Positions 1 through 7,368 are shown, numbered from the stretch's first letter. The stretch is DNA of 32,582 bases from Soonwooa sp023440705 (GCA_023440705.1 JAEXRP010000025.1:1-32582), one strand, 5' to 3'. The notes: generated by a model from the letters alone, not told the origin. Numbers and translations: made by a program.

Positions 1-284
1 CGTTCATGCAAGTCGTCTACATTTTGCGTGATAATATGAACATCAAAATCTTTTTCGAGGTCTGCTAAAATTTCGTGCGCTCGATTTGGTTTTACATCTT
101 TTAATTGTCGACGTCTAAGGTTGTAAAATTCCAAAACTAATTCTGGATTTCTTTCAAAACCTTCTGGCGACGCCACATCTTCAATACGATGATTTTCCCA
201 CAAACCATCCGAATCTCTAAAAGTCGAAATTCCGCTTTCCGCACTAATCCCAGCACCCGATAAAACCACAAGTTTCTTTTTCAT
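1..284 (-). CDS. cobB: Sir2-family NAD-dependent protein deacylase (partial, N-terminal 94 codons)
   Basis: The reverse strand from the ATG at 284-282 reads without stop to the window edge. The product begins MKKKLVVLSGAGISAESGIS, continues with TFRDSDGLW, and later has ITQNVDDLHE. These are the NAD-binding GAGxSxxSGIxxFR loop and the TQNxDxLH catalytic motif of sirtuins. The stretch EFYNLRRRQL has a Tyr-x-x-Arg pair in the place where class III sirtuins (SIRT5, E. coli CobB) carry the residues that accept acidic acyl groups, so desuccinylase or demalonylase activity as well as deacetylation is likely by family knowledge. The catalytic His lies just beyond or at the edge, and the rest of the protein is outside the window. 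It lies downstream of the copper ATPase on the same strand, separated by a terminator hairpin, so it is probably transcribed separately. Confidence 0.93.
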   Translation of the reverse strand, partial: MKKKLVVLSGAGISAESGISTFRDSDGLWENHRIEDVASPEGFERNPELVLEFYNLRRRQLKDVKPNRAHEILADLEKDFDVHIITQNVDDLHE

Positions 285-311
285 ATCAAGATTTTCATTT
301 GGTTTAAAAAT

Positions 312-346
312 AGAAAAACTTGCTGAGAATATCAACAAGTTTTTCT
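312..346 (-). terminator. Rho-independent terminator after the copper ATPase gene
   Basis: An 11-bp perfect inverted repeat, AGAAAAACTTG (312-322) with CAAGTTTTTCT (336-346), has a 13-nt loop. On the minus strand the hairpin is followed by a short U-run (A-run at 306-310 on the plus strand). It sits about 20 bases past the stop of the ATPase gene and before the sirtuin start. Confidence 0.7.
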
Positions 347-365
347 TTAATAATGCTTTAACTTT

Positions 366-3023
366 TTACTTTACATCCAAATCAACTGCGTTCAATCTCA
401 ACGAATTTAAAATTACAGAAAGAGAACTAAAACTCATCGCGGCGGCTGAAATCATCGGTGATAACAAAATTCCGAAGAAAGGGTAGAGTAAACCTGCCGC
501 TAATGGAATTCCTAAAACGTTGTAAATAAACGCAAAAAATAGATTTTCCTTAATGTTTTTCAGTAGCTTTTCGCTTAGTAATTTTGCTTTTGCAACGCCC
601 AAAATATCGCCTTTTAGCAAAGTCATTTCTGCACTTTCAATAGCAACATCAGTTCCTGTTCCCATTGCGATTCCAACGTTGGATTGTGCGAGAGCAGGAG
701 CATCGTTAATTCCGTCACCAGTCATGGCTACAATTTTCCCTTCAGATTGCAATTTTTTAACTTCATTCAATTTGTCTTGCGGAAGTGCATTTGCGATATA
801 ATGTTTTATTCCAAGTTCGTCTGCAACAGCTTTTGCAGTATGTTCGTTGTCGCCTGTCATCATCATGACGTCAACGCCTTCTTTCAATAAAAATTCAACC
901 GCTTTTTTGGAAGTTTCTTTAATTTTATCTGTAAAACTCACAAAGCCTAAAACCTCGTTTCCTTCGGCTACATAAGAAATTGTATGCGCTTTAGATTGTA
1001 CTTCGGTTGCTTTTTGCTTTAAACTTTCAGGAATAATAATTCCGTTTGATGTTAAAAGATTTTCGTTTCCTAAATAAGCTTTCTTTCCATTAATATTCCC
1101 TTGAACACCTTTTCCAGAAACGTTTTCAAAGTTTTCAACTTTTTCAAAAGCAATGTTTTGTTCTTTTGCTTTCTTTAAAACAGCGTTAGAAAGTGGATGC
1201 TCCGAATTTTGATTTAAAGAAGCAGCAACTTGCAAAATCTTAGTTTCGGTTGCATTATTTACACCTTCAATATGCTCTACAGAAGGCTTTCCTTCGGTTA
1301 AAGTTCCTGTTTTATCAGTGATTAAAATATTAACTTTATTCATTTGCTCAAGCGCTTCCGCATTTTTGATCAAAATTCCGTTTTTCGCACCTTTTCCAAT
1401 TCCGACCATTAAAGACATCGGAGTTGCTAAACCCAGTGCACACGGACAAGCGACAATTAAAACCGCAACAGCGTTCACGAAAGCAAATAATGTTTTTTGT
1501 CCTTCTGGACCGAAGAATTGCCATAAAATAAATGTTAAAACAGCTATTAAAATCACTACTGGAACGAAAATTTTTGAAACTTTATCCGTCAATTTCTGAA
1601 TCGGAGCACGGCTTCGGCTTGCTTCATTCACCATTTTGATTATTTGTGAAAGCAAAGTTTCATCACCGACTTTTTCGGCTTTCATCAAGAAAACCTGATT
1701 TCCGTTGATGGTTCCAGAAGTTACTTTATCGTTTTCAGATTTCTCAACAGGAATAGGCTCACCCGTAATCATCGATTCATCAATAGACGAATTTCCTTCG
1801 ATAATTTTACCATCAACTGGGATTTTTTCGCCTGGTTTTACTTTTAAAATATCGCCGATTTTCACTTCATCCAAAGTAATTTTACGTTCAGTATTTCCTT
1901 CCACCAAAGTGGCTTCATCAGGCGAAAGATTCATTAATTCTTGAATGGCTTTTCCTGTCTTTTTGTGAGCAGCCGCTTCCATCCATTGTCCGAGAATCAC
2001 CAAGGTTAGAATCACACAAACCGCCTCAAAATAAAGAGGAATATTACCACCATGACCACGAATTTCGTGCGGAATCATGTCTGGAAAAAACATTGCAAAA
2101 AGGCTAAACAAAAATGCCGCTGCAACGCCTAAAGCAATCAAACTGAACATATTGAGGTTCCAAGTTTTAAAGGAAACCCAACCTCTTTTCATTAAAAACC
2201 ATCCCGAATAAAACAAAACTGGAATAGTTAATGCCAATTCTATATAAGCCTGAATTTCATGAGAAAACGGAAAATTAAACCACATTCCACCCATCGACAA
2301 AATGAAAACGGGAAGCGTAAACGCCAACGAAATCCAGAATTTTTTCTTTAAAATATTGTAAGTTTCATCTTCTTCATCATCACTTTTGTCGGGCATTTTC
2401 ACCAAATCCATTCCACAAATCGGACAATCGCCTGGCGTATCTTGCACAATTTCTGGATGCATCGGACAGGTATATTGCGCTTTTTTCTTTTCGGGATATT
2501 TCACCAAGTCCATTCCGCAAACGGGACAACCGACATTGGAATCGTAAACCTTGTCGCCCTCACAAAACATCGGACAATAGTATTTTCCTGCGTTATCTTG
2601 GTTGGTTGATGGTTGATGGTTGTCGGTTATTGGATGATGATGATGATGTTTTGGCTCTTGGCTCTTCTCCTCAATCGGAACCAAATACATTTTACAAACG
2701 GGACATCTTTCACCTTGCGTAAAATAAACTTTGTCGCCTTCACATTCCATTGGGCAGTAATAAACCGACGACGGCGAAACTCGGTCTTGTGGCTTCACAA
2801 AAGTATTGTCTATCGCATTTGGGTCTTGCAGTTTATAGTTTCCAGCTTGTGAAAGTGCTTTATTAAGTTCATCTAAACTAACTTCGCGATCTCCGTGTAT
2901 CACTGCTTCACTTTTTTCTAAATTAACGTGAGCGTGAATTCCTTCTATATTATTTAACGCTTCAGTAATTTTCCCTTGACAACCAGAGCAAGTCATTCCT
3001 AAAACTTTATACGTGCGTTCCAT
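366..3023 (-). CDS. copA: Copper-translocating P1B-type ATPase with HMA plus three HMBD metal-binding modules
   Basis: An 885-residue Cu(I) exporter of the inner membrane. The N-terminus has an HMA domain with GMTCSGC (Cys12, Cys15). Three heavy-metal-binding YHS-like modules of the CPM...CPxCxMxLV type follow, at about 88-118, 148-176 and 183-211, and a HHHHH tract lies at 126-130 between the first two. Then come the transmembrane segments, the actuator TGEP (420-423), the ion-site CPC (526-528), the phosphorylation motif DKTGT (Asp570), MTGDN and GDGINDAP. In the last helices, YN and MSFSS match the Cu(I)-selective signature. The start at 3023 gives the HMA domain directly. The HMA-AraC gene 177 bp upstream on the same strand is its likely regulator. 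The soluble metal-binding part is long compared with the one or two HMA domains of most CopA proteins. The identification is very secure; the copper specificity rests on motifs. Confidence 0.96.
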   Translation of the reverse strand: MERTYKVLGMTCSGCQGKITEALNNIEGIHAHVNLEKSEAVIHGDREVSLDELNKALSQAGNYKLQDPNAIDNTFVKPQDRVSPSSVYYCPMECEGDKVYFTQGERCPVCKMYLVPIEEKSQEPKHHHHHPITDNHQPSTNQDNAGKYYCPMFCEGDKVYDSNVGCPVCGMDLVKYPEKKKAQYTCPMHPEIVQDTPGDCPICGMDLVKMPDKSDDEEDETYNILKKKFWISLAFTLPVFILSMGGMWFNFPFSHEIQAYIELALTIPVLFYSGWFLMKRGWVSFKTWNLNMFSLIALGVAAAFLFSLFAMFFPDMIPHEIRGHGGNIPLYFEAVCVILTLVILGQWMEAAAHKKTGKAIQELMNLSPDEATLVEGNTERKITLDEVKIGDILKVKPGEKIPVDGKIIEGNSSIDESMITGEPIPVEKSENDKVTSGTINGNQVFLMKAEKVGDETLLSQIIKMVNEASRSRAPIQKLTDKVSKIFVPVVILIAVLTFILWQFFGPEGQKTLFAFVNAVAVLIVACPCALGLATPMSLMVGIGKGAKNGILIKNAEALEQMNKVNILITDKTGTLTEGKPSVEHIEGVNNATETKILQVAASLNQNSEHPLSNAVLKKAKEQNIAFEKVENFENVSGKGVQGNINGKKAYLGNENLLTSNGIIIPESLKQKATEVQSKAHTISYVAEGNEVLGFVSFTDKIKETSKKAVEFLLKEGVDVMMMTGDNEHTAKAVADELGIKHYIANALPQDKLNEVKKLQSEGKIVAMTGDGINDAPALAQSNVGIAMGTGTDVAIESAEMTLLKGDILGVAKAKLLSEKLLKNIKENLFFAFIYNVLGIPLAAGLLYPFFGILLSPMISAAAMSFSSLSVILNSLRLNAVDLDVK

Positions 3024-3104
3024 ATTCCTTGAATTTATAATACAAAATTCGGAAATACAAAGCTTTCTTTGTTATAGATTTAAGGAAAAGAGTTATATAT
3101 TTTA

Positions 3105-3200
3105 GTTAGGAGTTACTAATTATGAGTTATGAATTGTTAATTATGAATTATCTCTGTAAAACAACTCATTGCTAATCACTTATCACTTATAATTTATAAC
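3105..3200. repeat. Degenerate TTATGA / AATTATGAATTA simple repeat
   Basis: The gap between the copper ATPase and its regulator is filled with imperfect units such as TTATGAGTTATGAATT and AATTATGAATTAT. Near-complementary units (CACTTATCACTTATAATTTA) follow on the other half, giving a loose inverted arrangement. I see no gene. Low-complexity spacers of this kind are common in flavobacterial intergenic DNA. Confidence 0.5.
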
Positions 3201-3761
3201 TTACAACTGATCCAGCGCTTTACGATTATGATCTTTGGCTTTTTTAAACTCGGTTGGTGTGAAACCTGTATTGTTTTTAAACTGTGTCGAAAGATGTTGA
3301 ACGCTTTTGTAGCCAAGCTTTCCTGCAATTTCCGTTAATGTGAACTCGTTGTAGAGGAGGAGTTCTTTAACTTTTTCAATTTTTTGAAGGATAAAATATT
3401 GTTCTAAAGTGAAGTTTTCATTTTGAGAAAAATTCTTAGAAAGTGCCGAGTAATCTTTATACAAGCTATTGCTTAAAAACTCAGAAAGCATAAAGTTTTC
3501 GCTAATATCCAAATCCGATATTTTTTGAATGATAAATGTTTTTATTCTATCATTCAATTGATGTGCAGAATCTTTAATTCTTTCAAACCCAAGACCTTTT
3601 AAATTGGTTTCCAAAACCGATAACTTATCATCCGAAATAGAATTTTTCGTATTTACTTCACCTAATTTAATATCATCAATAGAAATTTCTAATTGATTAA
3701 AAATTCCTTGAACCGCCGATATACAACGATTACAGACCATATTTTTGATGAAGATTTGCAT
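3201..3761 (-). CDS. HMA-domain / AraC-type helix-turn-helix regulator, probable copper sensor
   Basis: A 186-residue protein. The N-terminus (about 1-65) looks like a heavy-metal-associated domain, with NMVCNRC giving a CxxC at Cys10 and Cys13, followed by the alternating strand and helix pattern typical of CopZ-like folds. The C-terminal third (about 120-180) is an AraC-type DNA-binding domain: VKELLLYNEFTLTEIAGKLG is the first helix-turn-helix, and the SVQHLSTQFKNNTGFTPTEF region is the second. I infer that metal binding at the HMA domain controls the copper ATPase gene just downstream on the same strand. A -7 box (TATTTTTG on the minus strand, 3782-3789) lies about 21 bases before the start codon. 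No other sensing domain is visible. The DNA target is unknown; the simple-repeat spacer before the ATPase gene is one candidate. Confidence 0.88.
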   Translation of the reverse strand: MQIFIKNMVCNRCISAVQGIFNQLEISIDDIKLGEVNTKNSISDDKLSVLETNLKGLGFERIKDSAHQLNDRIKTFIIQKISDLDISENFMLSEFLSNSLYKDYSALSKNFSQNENFTLEQYFILQKIEKVKELLLYNEFTLTEIAGKLGYKSVQHLSTQFKNNTGFTPTEFKKAKDHNRKALDQL

Positions 3762-3781
3762 GAAAATAATTTAGAGGAAAC

Positions 3782-3789
3782 CAAAAATA
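3782..3789 (-). promoter_or_regulatory. Bacteroidota -7 promoter element before the HMA-AraC gene
   Basis: The minus strand reads TATTTTTG, an exact match to TAnnTTTG, about 20 nt before the ATG. I do not see a clear TTTG at the -33 position, so this is only moderately supported. Confidence 0.4.
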
Positions 3790-3802
3790 GTTAAAATTTA
3801 AT

Positions 3803-3834
3803 AAAAAATCCTCGTAAGTTAAGTTATGAGGATT
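3803..3834 (-). terminator. Terminator-like hairpin on the minus strand with no gene in front of it
   Basis: AATCCTC (3807-3813) pairs with GAGGATT (3828-3834). On the minus strand the hairpin is followed by six U (A-run 3803-3808). No minus-strand gene ends to its right, so it may be left over from a gene lost when the neighbouring insertion sequence arrived, or it may insulate the regulator promoter. Confidence 0.45.
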
Positions 3835-4214
3835 CCTATTAAATAATATTTTAAAATTTACAAAGGACTTGACTGATCCAAGAACCAAGTTCTGATCTAG
3901 CCATCCAAATATGGTTTTATTTTTTCTTCACATTATTTGTGACTAGCATTTAATCAATCAACCTCATCTTTAGATAGTATTTATTACGCAATAGTATCCT
4001 TGAAGATTTGGGTTTCAAAATCATAGAAAGTCCCGAAATCAGTAGTTTCAACTTCTTTAAAAACTACAAGGTTTTTTTGACGAATTCCATACCAATCTTC
4101 AACATAAAACCTGGGTGGTTAGAAGCTACAATTCCTGAAAATAATTCTTTAGGATTTAAATCTTTATATAATATATTTATTGTGGACCTTCGTGTATGTT
4201 AATCGCCCTAAAAT
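3835..4214. other. Gene-poor stretch left of the insertion sequence, possible gene debris
   Basis: I see no convincing gene. An open stretch in the plus direction (about 3978-4202, last 64 codons from a TTG at 4008) has plausible protein composition but no family that I recognise and no ATG start. It could be the tail of a gene that was cut. A small hairpin with arms AGAAC/GTTCT and flanking GATC copies lies near 3874-3897. Confidence 0.35.
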
Positions 4215-4593
4215 AGGTTGACCAAAAATTAAGCACTTTTATTAAACAATGGACTTAACAAATGGACAAGCCTGCCGAATTCTAGCGAATGCGCAGAATC
4301 GTGAGAACCTTGAAATAAACAACAAATCTCGAACAAAAAGAAACGGCAAAAAAACCTCTTTCGAATTCAAAATTTTCGTCATTTCGCAAATCAATAGTGG
4401 GCAAATTTCCACTAACTTTGCTTCAAAGAAGTATGATATTTCCAGAAGTACAATCGATTATTGGCGAAAAAAATTAAGTAATTACACCTCAAAAAGTAAA
4501 GCCATGAGCAAAGAATTAGAGATTAAAAAATTAAAAGAAAAGCTCCAAGAACTGGAGTGGATAAAGGATTTTCAACAAGATGTTATCGTAGAA

Positions 4594-4646
4594 CTTAGCG
4601 AAGCGTTATCACGAACTCCTTAATAAAAATATAAAAAGGTGAGTAA
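4594..4646. repeat. Short insertion 1 in orfA (53 nt)
   Basis: This segment breaks the orfA frame between codons for DVIVE and FEKVTG. It contains AGCGAAGCG, the GCGAAGC core shared with the other repeat units of this element, and an imperfect stem ACTCCTT...AAGGTGAGT. Its exact borders cannot be fixed without an intact copy. Confidence 0.5.
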
Positions 4647-4709
4647 TTTGAAAAAGTTACAGGCAAGGAACTTTCAAAGGAATTATTGCCCAAACATTTA
4701 GCAAACGAA

Positions 4710-4737
4710 ACCTAACGAAGTGGTTCGACGAAGTCAA
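4710..4737. repeat. 28-nt repeat unit, copy A (inside orfA)
   Basis: The unit begins ACCTAACGAAGTGGTTCG and ends ACGAAGTCAA. It is 26/28 identical to the copy at 5643-5670. It separates the codons for HLANE from those for IQKRKNKLK, so its removal joins the frame exactly. Confidence 0.75.
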
Positions 4738-4781
4738 ATTCAGAAGAGAAAGAACAAGCTAAAATAAAGCTTCTGTATCAA

Positions 4782-5618
4782 GTGTTTGGGATTTCAAAAC
4801 AAGCTTATTATCAACGTCAAAAATCTTTTCAGAGACAAATGTCTATCAATGAAAAAGTCATTGAAATAGTTCAAAAAATACGAAAAAGACAACGTAAAAT
4901 GGGAACTAGAAAACTCTATGATAAAATGAAATCTGAACTTTTAAAAAACAACATCAAAATGGGAAGAGATGCTTTATTCACGCTACTTCGCAACCACGGA
5001 ATGCTCATCAAAAAGAACAAATGTTATCACATAACAACCGATTCAAAACATTTTTATTACACATCACCTAATCTGCTGAAAGAGACTGAATTAACACACG
5101 CTGAACAAGCTGTCGTTTGCGATATCACTTACATTAAAACCGATCAAGGACACGCTTATTTATCGCTTGTTACGGATCCATATTCCAAGCAAATCATGGG
5201 TTATGCTCTGGAAGATAATATGAAAGTAGAAATGGTGAAAAAAGCCCTAAAAATGGCGCATAACAAGCTACAATTTGGATTAGAAAACATTATTCATCAC
5301 TCCGATCGAGGATTGCAATATTGTTGCCCAGATTACACGGAATTTGCCAGAAAATTAGGATTCGAAATGAGTACCACTCAGAAATACGATCTTTACGAAA
5401 ACGCTGTTGCAGAAAGGATTAACGGGATTCTTAAATACGAATTTGGATTTAAAAATGTTATTAAAGATTTAAAAACCGCTCAAAAAATGATTAAAGAAGC
5501 TGTGGACATCTACAACAACGAGAGAAAGCATTGGAGCCTCGGTTTGAAGACACCTGCGCAAGCTCATAACGAGTTCAATAAACACATTTATAAATCTTAT
5601 TCAAAAAAATCTGCATGA
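4782..5618 (+). CDS. IS3-family transposase orfB, DDE integrase core
   Basis: A 278-residue product from GTG 4782; the frame is open from 4716 and includes KIKLLYQVFG before this start, so in an intact element the protein would be made as an orfA-orfB fusion by -1 frameshifting. The N-terminal part, GISKQAYYQRQ, is the usual orfB opening helix. An HTH_21-like region (KIRKRQRKMGTRKLYDKM) follows, then the retroviral-type integrase core: VVCDITYIKT (first Asp), HHSDRGLQY (second Asp) and ENAVAERINGILKYEFG (Glu). The end, YNNERKHWSLGLKTPAQAH, matches the conserved YNxxRxHxxLxxxTP tail. The ORF looks full length, but with orfA broken the element is probably unable to move by itself. Confidence 0.92.
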   Translation: MFGISKQAYYQRQKSFQRQMSINEKVIEIVQKIRKRQRKMGTRKLYDKMKSELLKNNIKMGRDALFTLLRNHGMLIKKNKCYHITTDSKHFYYTSPNLLKETELTHAEQAVVCDITYIKTDQGHAYLSLVTDPYSKQIMGYALEDNMKVEMVKKALKMAHNKLQFGLENIIHHSDRGLQYCCPDYTEFARKLGFEMSTTQKYDLYENAVAERINGILKYEFGFKNVIKDLKTAQKMIKEAVDIYNNERKHWSLGLKTPAQAHNEFNKHIYKSYSKKSA

Positions 5619-5642
5619 TGTTGTTGTCGAAAAAAATCGGAA

Positions 5643-5670
5643 ACCTAACGAAGTGGTTCGGCGAAGCCAA
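5643..5670. repeat. 28-nt repeat unit, copy B (after orfB)
   Basis: Same unit as at 4710-4737 with two substitutions. It contains the perfect mini-hairpin GGC-GAA-GCC, which in copy A reads GAC-GAA-GTC, so both changed positions pair with each other and the stem is kept. Confidence 0.75.
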
Positions 5671-5692
5671 ATAAAATGTGGGAAATCGAAGA

Positions 5693-5706
5693 TTCGGCGT
5701 AGCCAA
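5693..5706. repeat. Partial relative of the 28-nt unit (GGC-GTA-GCC hairpin)
   Basis: TTCGGCGTAGCCAA differs by one base from the matching part of copy B (TTCGGCGAAGCCAA). It keeps the GGC/GCC stem with a GTA loop and lies 22 nt after copy B, near the right end of the IS. Confidence 0.55.
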
Positions 5707-5723
5707 AATCAGTTGGCCAAAGT

Positions 5724-5927
5724 GATGGGAATTTTTCCAAATTTTATTCCGACATTAAAAACATTCGGATATTTTAAGTATTGTTGAAGTCGTTTGAATA
5801 TTAATATAACAACATTTTGCTAAAAGGTAAGATTTTCCTATTTTTTTAATGCTCCTTAATCTAAATTAAGGATTAATAAATAAATAAGTTACTTTGCATC
5901 CAATTCTCTTCTTATTTGATGCGTTAA
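5724..5927. other. Intergenic DNA right of the IS
   Basis: AT-rich with no gene. It holds a small perfect hairpin, TCCTTAAT-CTAA-ATTAAGGA, near 5851-5870, with no convincing U-run on either strand. Confidence 0.4.
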
Positions 5928-6614
5928 TCATTTCCAGCTTACATTCTCCTTAATACAAGTTATTGGATTTCCTGCAAATAAAGCATTATTTGGGGTTAAT
6001 TTTTTAGAAACAACTGATTGTCCTCCAATTATCGAATTGTCAGGAATAATACTGCCTTTCAAAATTAGACATCGGCTACATATCCAAACAGAATTTCCAA
6101 CAATTATTTCTTTTGGCTGATTCAAGACCTCTGCTTTATCGTTAAGGATTTGATGTAAGTCCGAGTCCATTATTTGTATATCCCATGAGAATAAATTGTT
6201 TTCACCGAATTTTATACTTTTTGTGCAAATAATAGAGCTTTCTGCAGTAATTATAAAATTTTTCCCGAATTCGAGGATAGCATTTTTTTGTACTGAAATT
6301 TTAGAGCCATGTCCAATACTTGCTTTCCCGTTAAAAATAACCTGTCCATAAACCTGCCAAATTGTACGAGATTTTTTTTCATCAAAAATTCCTATGCCAG
6401 GTTTTCCAATATTAATCATACCAAAATATATTTCCTGATCTATTGAAATCTGACCAGAAGTACTTCTTAAATAGACATTATTATTTATTATTATAGGGGT
6501 TTTTAATGCTATTTTTGTAGGAAAGTATTTGAAATTGAAGTAGATTGTTTTAATATTAATTTTTCCTTTAATAATTCTATATAAAAAGAAAGAAAAAAGG
6601 GTAATAATTTCCAT
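5928..6614 (-). CDS. Left-handed beta-helix (hexapeptide-repeat) acyltransferase
   Basis: A 228-residue protein. The C-terminal half has irregular hexapeptide turns and the typical end of the WbbJ / maltose-acetyltransferase group: IIVGNSVWICSRCLILKGS, then IIPDNSIIGGQSVVSKKL and a closing ALFAGNP. The His in MDSDLHQIL resembles the catalytic-His segment (D-x-D-x-H) of this family. The first 60 residues are hydrophobic and then basic and resemble other polysaccharide acyltransferases. The likely role is O-acetylation of a surface sugar, but no polysaccharide gene cluster surrounds it here. It lies alone beside the IS, is very AT-rich, and may be the remnant of a larger surface-polysaccharide region. 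The substrate cannot be told from sequence. Confidence 0.85.
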   Translation of the reverse strand: MEIITLFSFFLYRIIKGKINIKTIYFNFKYFPTKIALKTPIIINNNVYLRSTSGQISIDQEIYFGMINIGKPGIGIFDEKKSRTIWQVYGQVIFNGKASIGHGSKISVQKNAILEFGKNFIITAESSIICTKSIKFGENNLFSWDIQIMDSDLHQILNDKAEVLNQPKEIIVGNSVWICSRCLILKGSIIPDNSIIGGQSVVSKKLTPNNALFAGNPITCIKENVSWK

Positions 6615-7053
6615 AGTTTAAATCCTGTAAGGTCTGAGAAGTAAAGTTTGATAAAGCTTAGCTTTTCTATGTTGGTTGATGTAAATGTAAGAAAATTATG
6701 GTTCATTATAGAAATGTTTTTCAATAATTTTTGTTCAATTATAATGTTTTGCGAAGGTTTAGATTGTGACAGAATTGTTTTAGGTACTTTTTTTGAATAA
6801 CATTTGTTAATCAATTACAGATATTTTATCATTTTAATGTGCCAAAAATCGGCTCATAGGTCGTATTGTTCGTGGAAGTAGTCGACACTTGGATGAAAAA
6901 AACAAATAAGTTTGTTTAATTATTTTGATATATTATTCATAAACAGTGGGTTTAAAGTGTTAATAATCTAGGAGCTAATAAATTTTAGTTTTGATATCAT
7001 TTATAATTTTATAAATAAATTAAAACTAATGTCGTCAGAACTAAAATAAGTTG
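6615..7053. other. Intergenic region with a GC-richer islet
   Basis: No gene that I can support. Most of it is very AT-rich. A stretch at about 6841-6895 is visibly richer in G and C and contains TAGTCGAC and CGGCTCATAGG; I do not recognise it. Confidence 0.35.
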
Positions 7054-7061
7054 TATATTTG
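7054..7061 (+). promoter_or_regulatory. Promoter -7 element for rpsO
   Basis: TATATTTG matches the Bacteroidota TAnnTTTG box exactly, 37 nt before the rpsO ATG. No clear TTTG is seen at -33. Confidence 0.6.
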
Positions 7062-7098
7062 CACCCGAATTACATAATAATCATTAAACAATATTGGA

Positions 7099-7368
7099 AT
7101 GTATTTAACAGCAGAAAAGAAAGCGGAAATTTTCGCAAAGCATGGTAAGTCAGCTACAGATACTGGTAGCGCAGAAGGACAAATTGCATTGTTCACTTAC
7201 AGAATTAATCATTTATCTCAACACCTTAAAGCTAATCACAAAGATTACAACACAGAGCGTTCTCTAGTGATGTTGGTAGGTAAGAGAAAAAGATTATTAG
7301 ATTATCTTAAGAAAGTTGAGATCGCAAGATATAGAGCGATTATCGCTGAACTTGGAATTAGAAAATAA
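7099..7368 (+). CDS. rpsO: 30S ribosomal protein S15
   Basis: An 89-residue protein, the normal length for S15. It shows the family signature: TGSAEGQIALFTYRINHLSQ, HLKANHKDYNTERSL and LVGKRKRLLDYLKK, followed by the IARYRAIIAELGIRK tail. S15 binds 16S rRNA in the central domain and nucleates assembly of the platform of the small subunit. It is a single gene here, with its own promoter box and a strong terminator; pnp, its frequent neighbour in other phyla, is absent. Confidence 0.99.
   Translation: MYLTAEKKAEIFAKHGKSATDTGSAEGQIALFTYRINHLSQHLKANHKDYNTERSLVMLVGKRKRLLDYLKKVEIARYRAIIAELGIRK

Larger units (their letters stand above)
4249..4767 (+). pseudogene. IS3-family transposase orfA, interrupted by two short insertions
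   Basis: The ORF from ATG 4249 runs 124 codons to a stop at 4621. It carries a helix-turn-helix (ASKKYDISRSTIDYWRKK) and the start of a leucine zipper (LEIKKLKEKLQELEWIKDFQ). Its last codons after DVIVE are foreign. The expected continuation, FEKVTGKELSKELLPKHLAN, appears at 4647-4706 in another frame, and the end IQKRKNKLK-stop appears at 4738-4767, back in the first frame. Removing 4594-4646 (53 nt) and 4710-4737 (28 nt) restores one ORF of about 145 residues ending DVIVE-FEKVTG...HLANE-IQKRKNKLK. The restored ORF then overlaps orfB in the -1 frame at CTAAAATAAAG, as expected for IS3 programmed frameshifting. The inference rests on frame logic alone and needs an intact copy for proof. Confidence 0.8.
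4215..5723 (+). mobile_element. IS3-family insertion sequence, degenerate copy (ends approximate)
   Basis: The element holds an orfA (helix-turn-helix plus leucine zipper) and an orfB (DDE integrase core) in the -1 arrangement of the IS3 family. I place the ends at the weak inverted pair TTGACCAA (4218-4225) and TTGGCCAA (5713-5720). The inverted repeats are short and imperfect, and I cannot identify a target duplication, so both ends are uncertain. The copy carries at least three short GC-richer repeat units and probably a fourth; one certain and one probable unit interrupt orfA. It is therefore probably inactive. Confidence 0.7.

Noticed and set aside
4008..4202. A 64-codon open frame with a TTG start left of the IS
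   Set aside because: No recognised family, no ATG and no ribosome or promoter signal. It may be the tail of a broken gene, but it is not supportable as a gene.
6509..6814. A 101-codon minus-strand frame overlapping the start of the hexapeptide acyltransferase
   Set aside because: It overlaps the start of a clear gene by about 100 bp, has AT-driven composition (Lys, Ile, Leu, Ser, Phe) and no recognisable domain.
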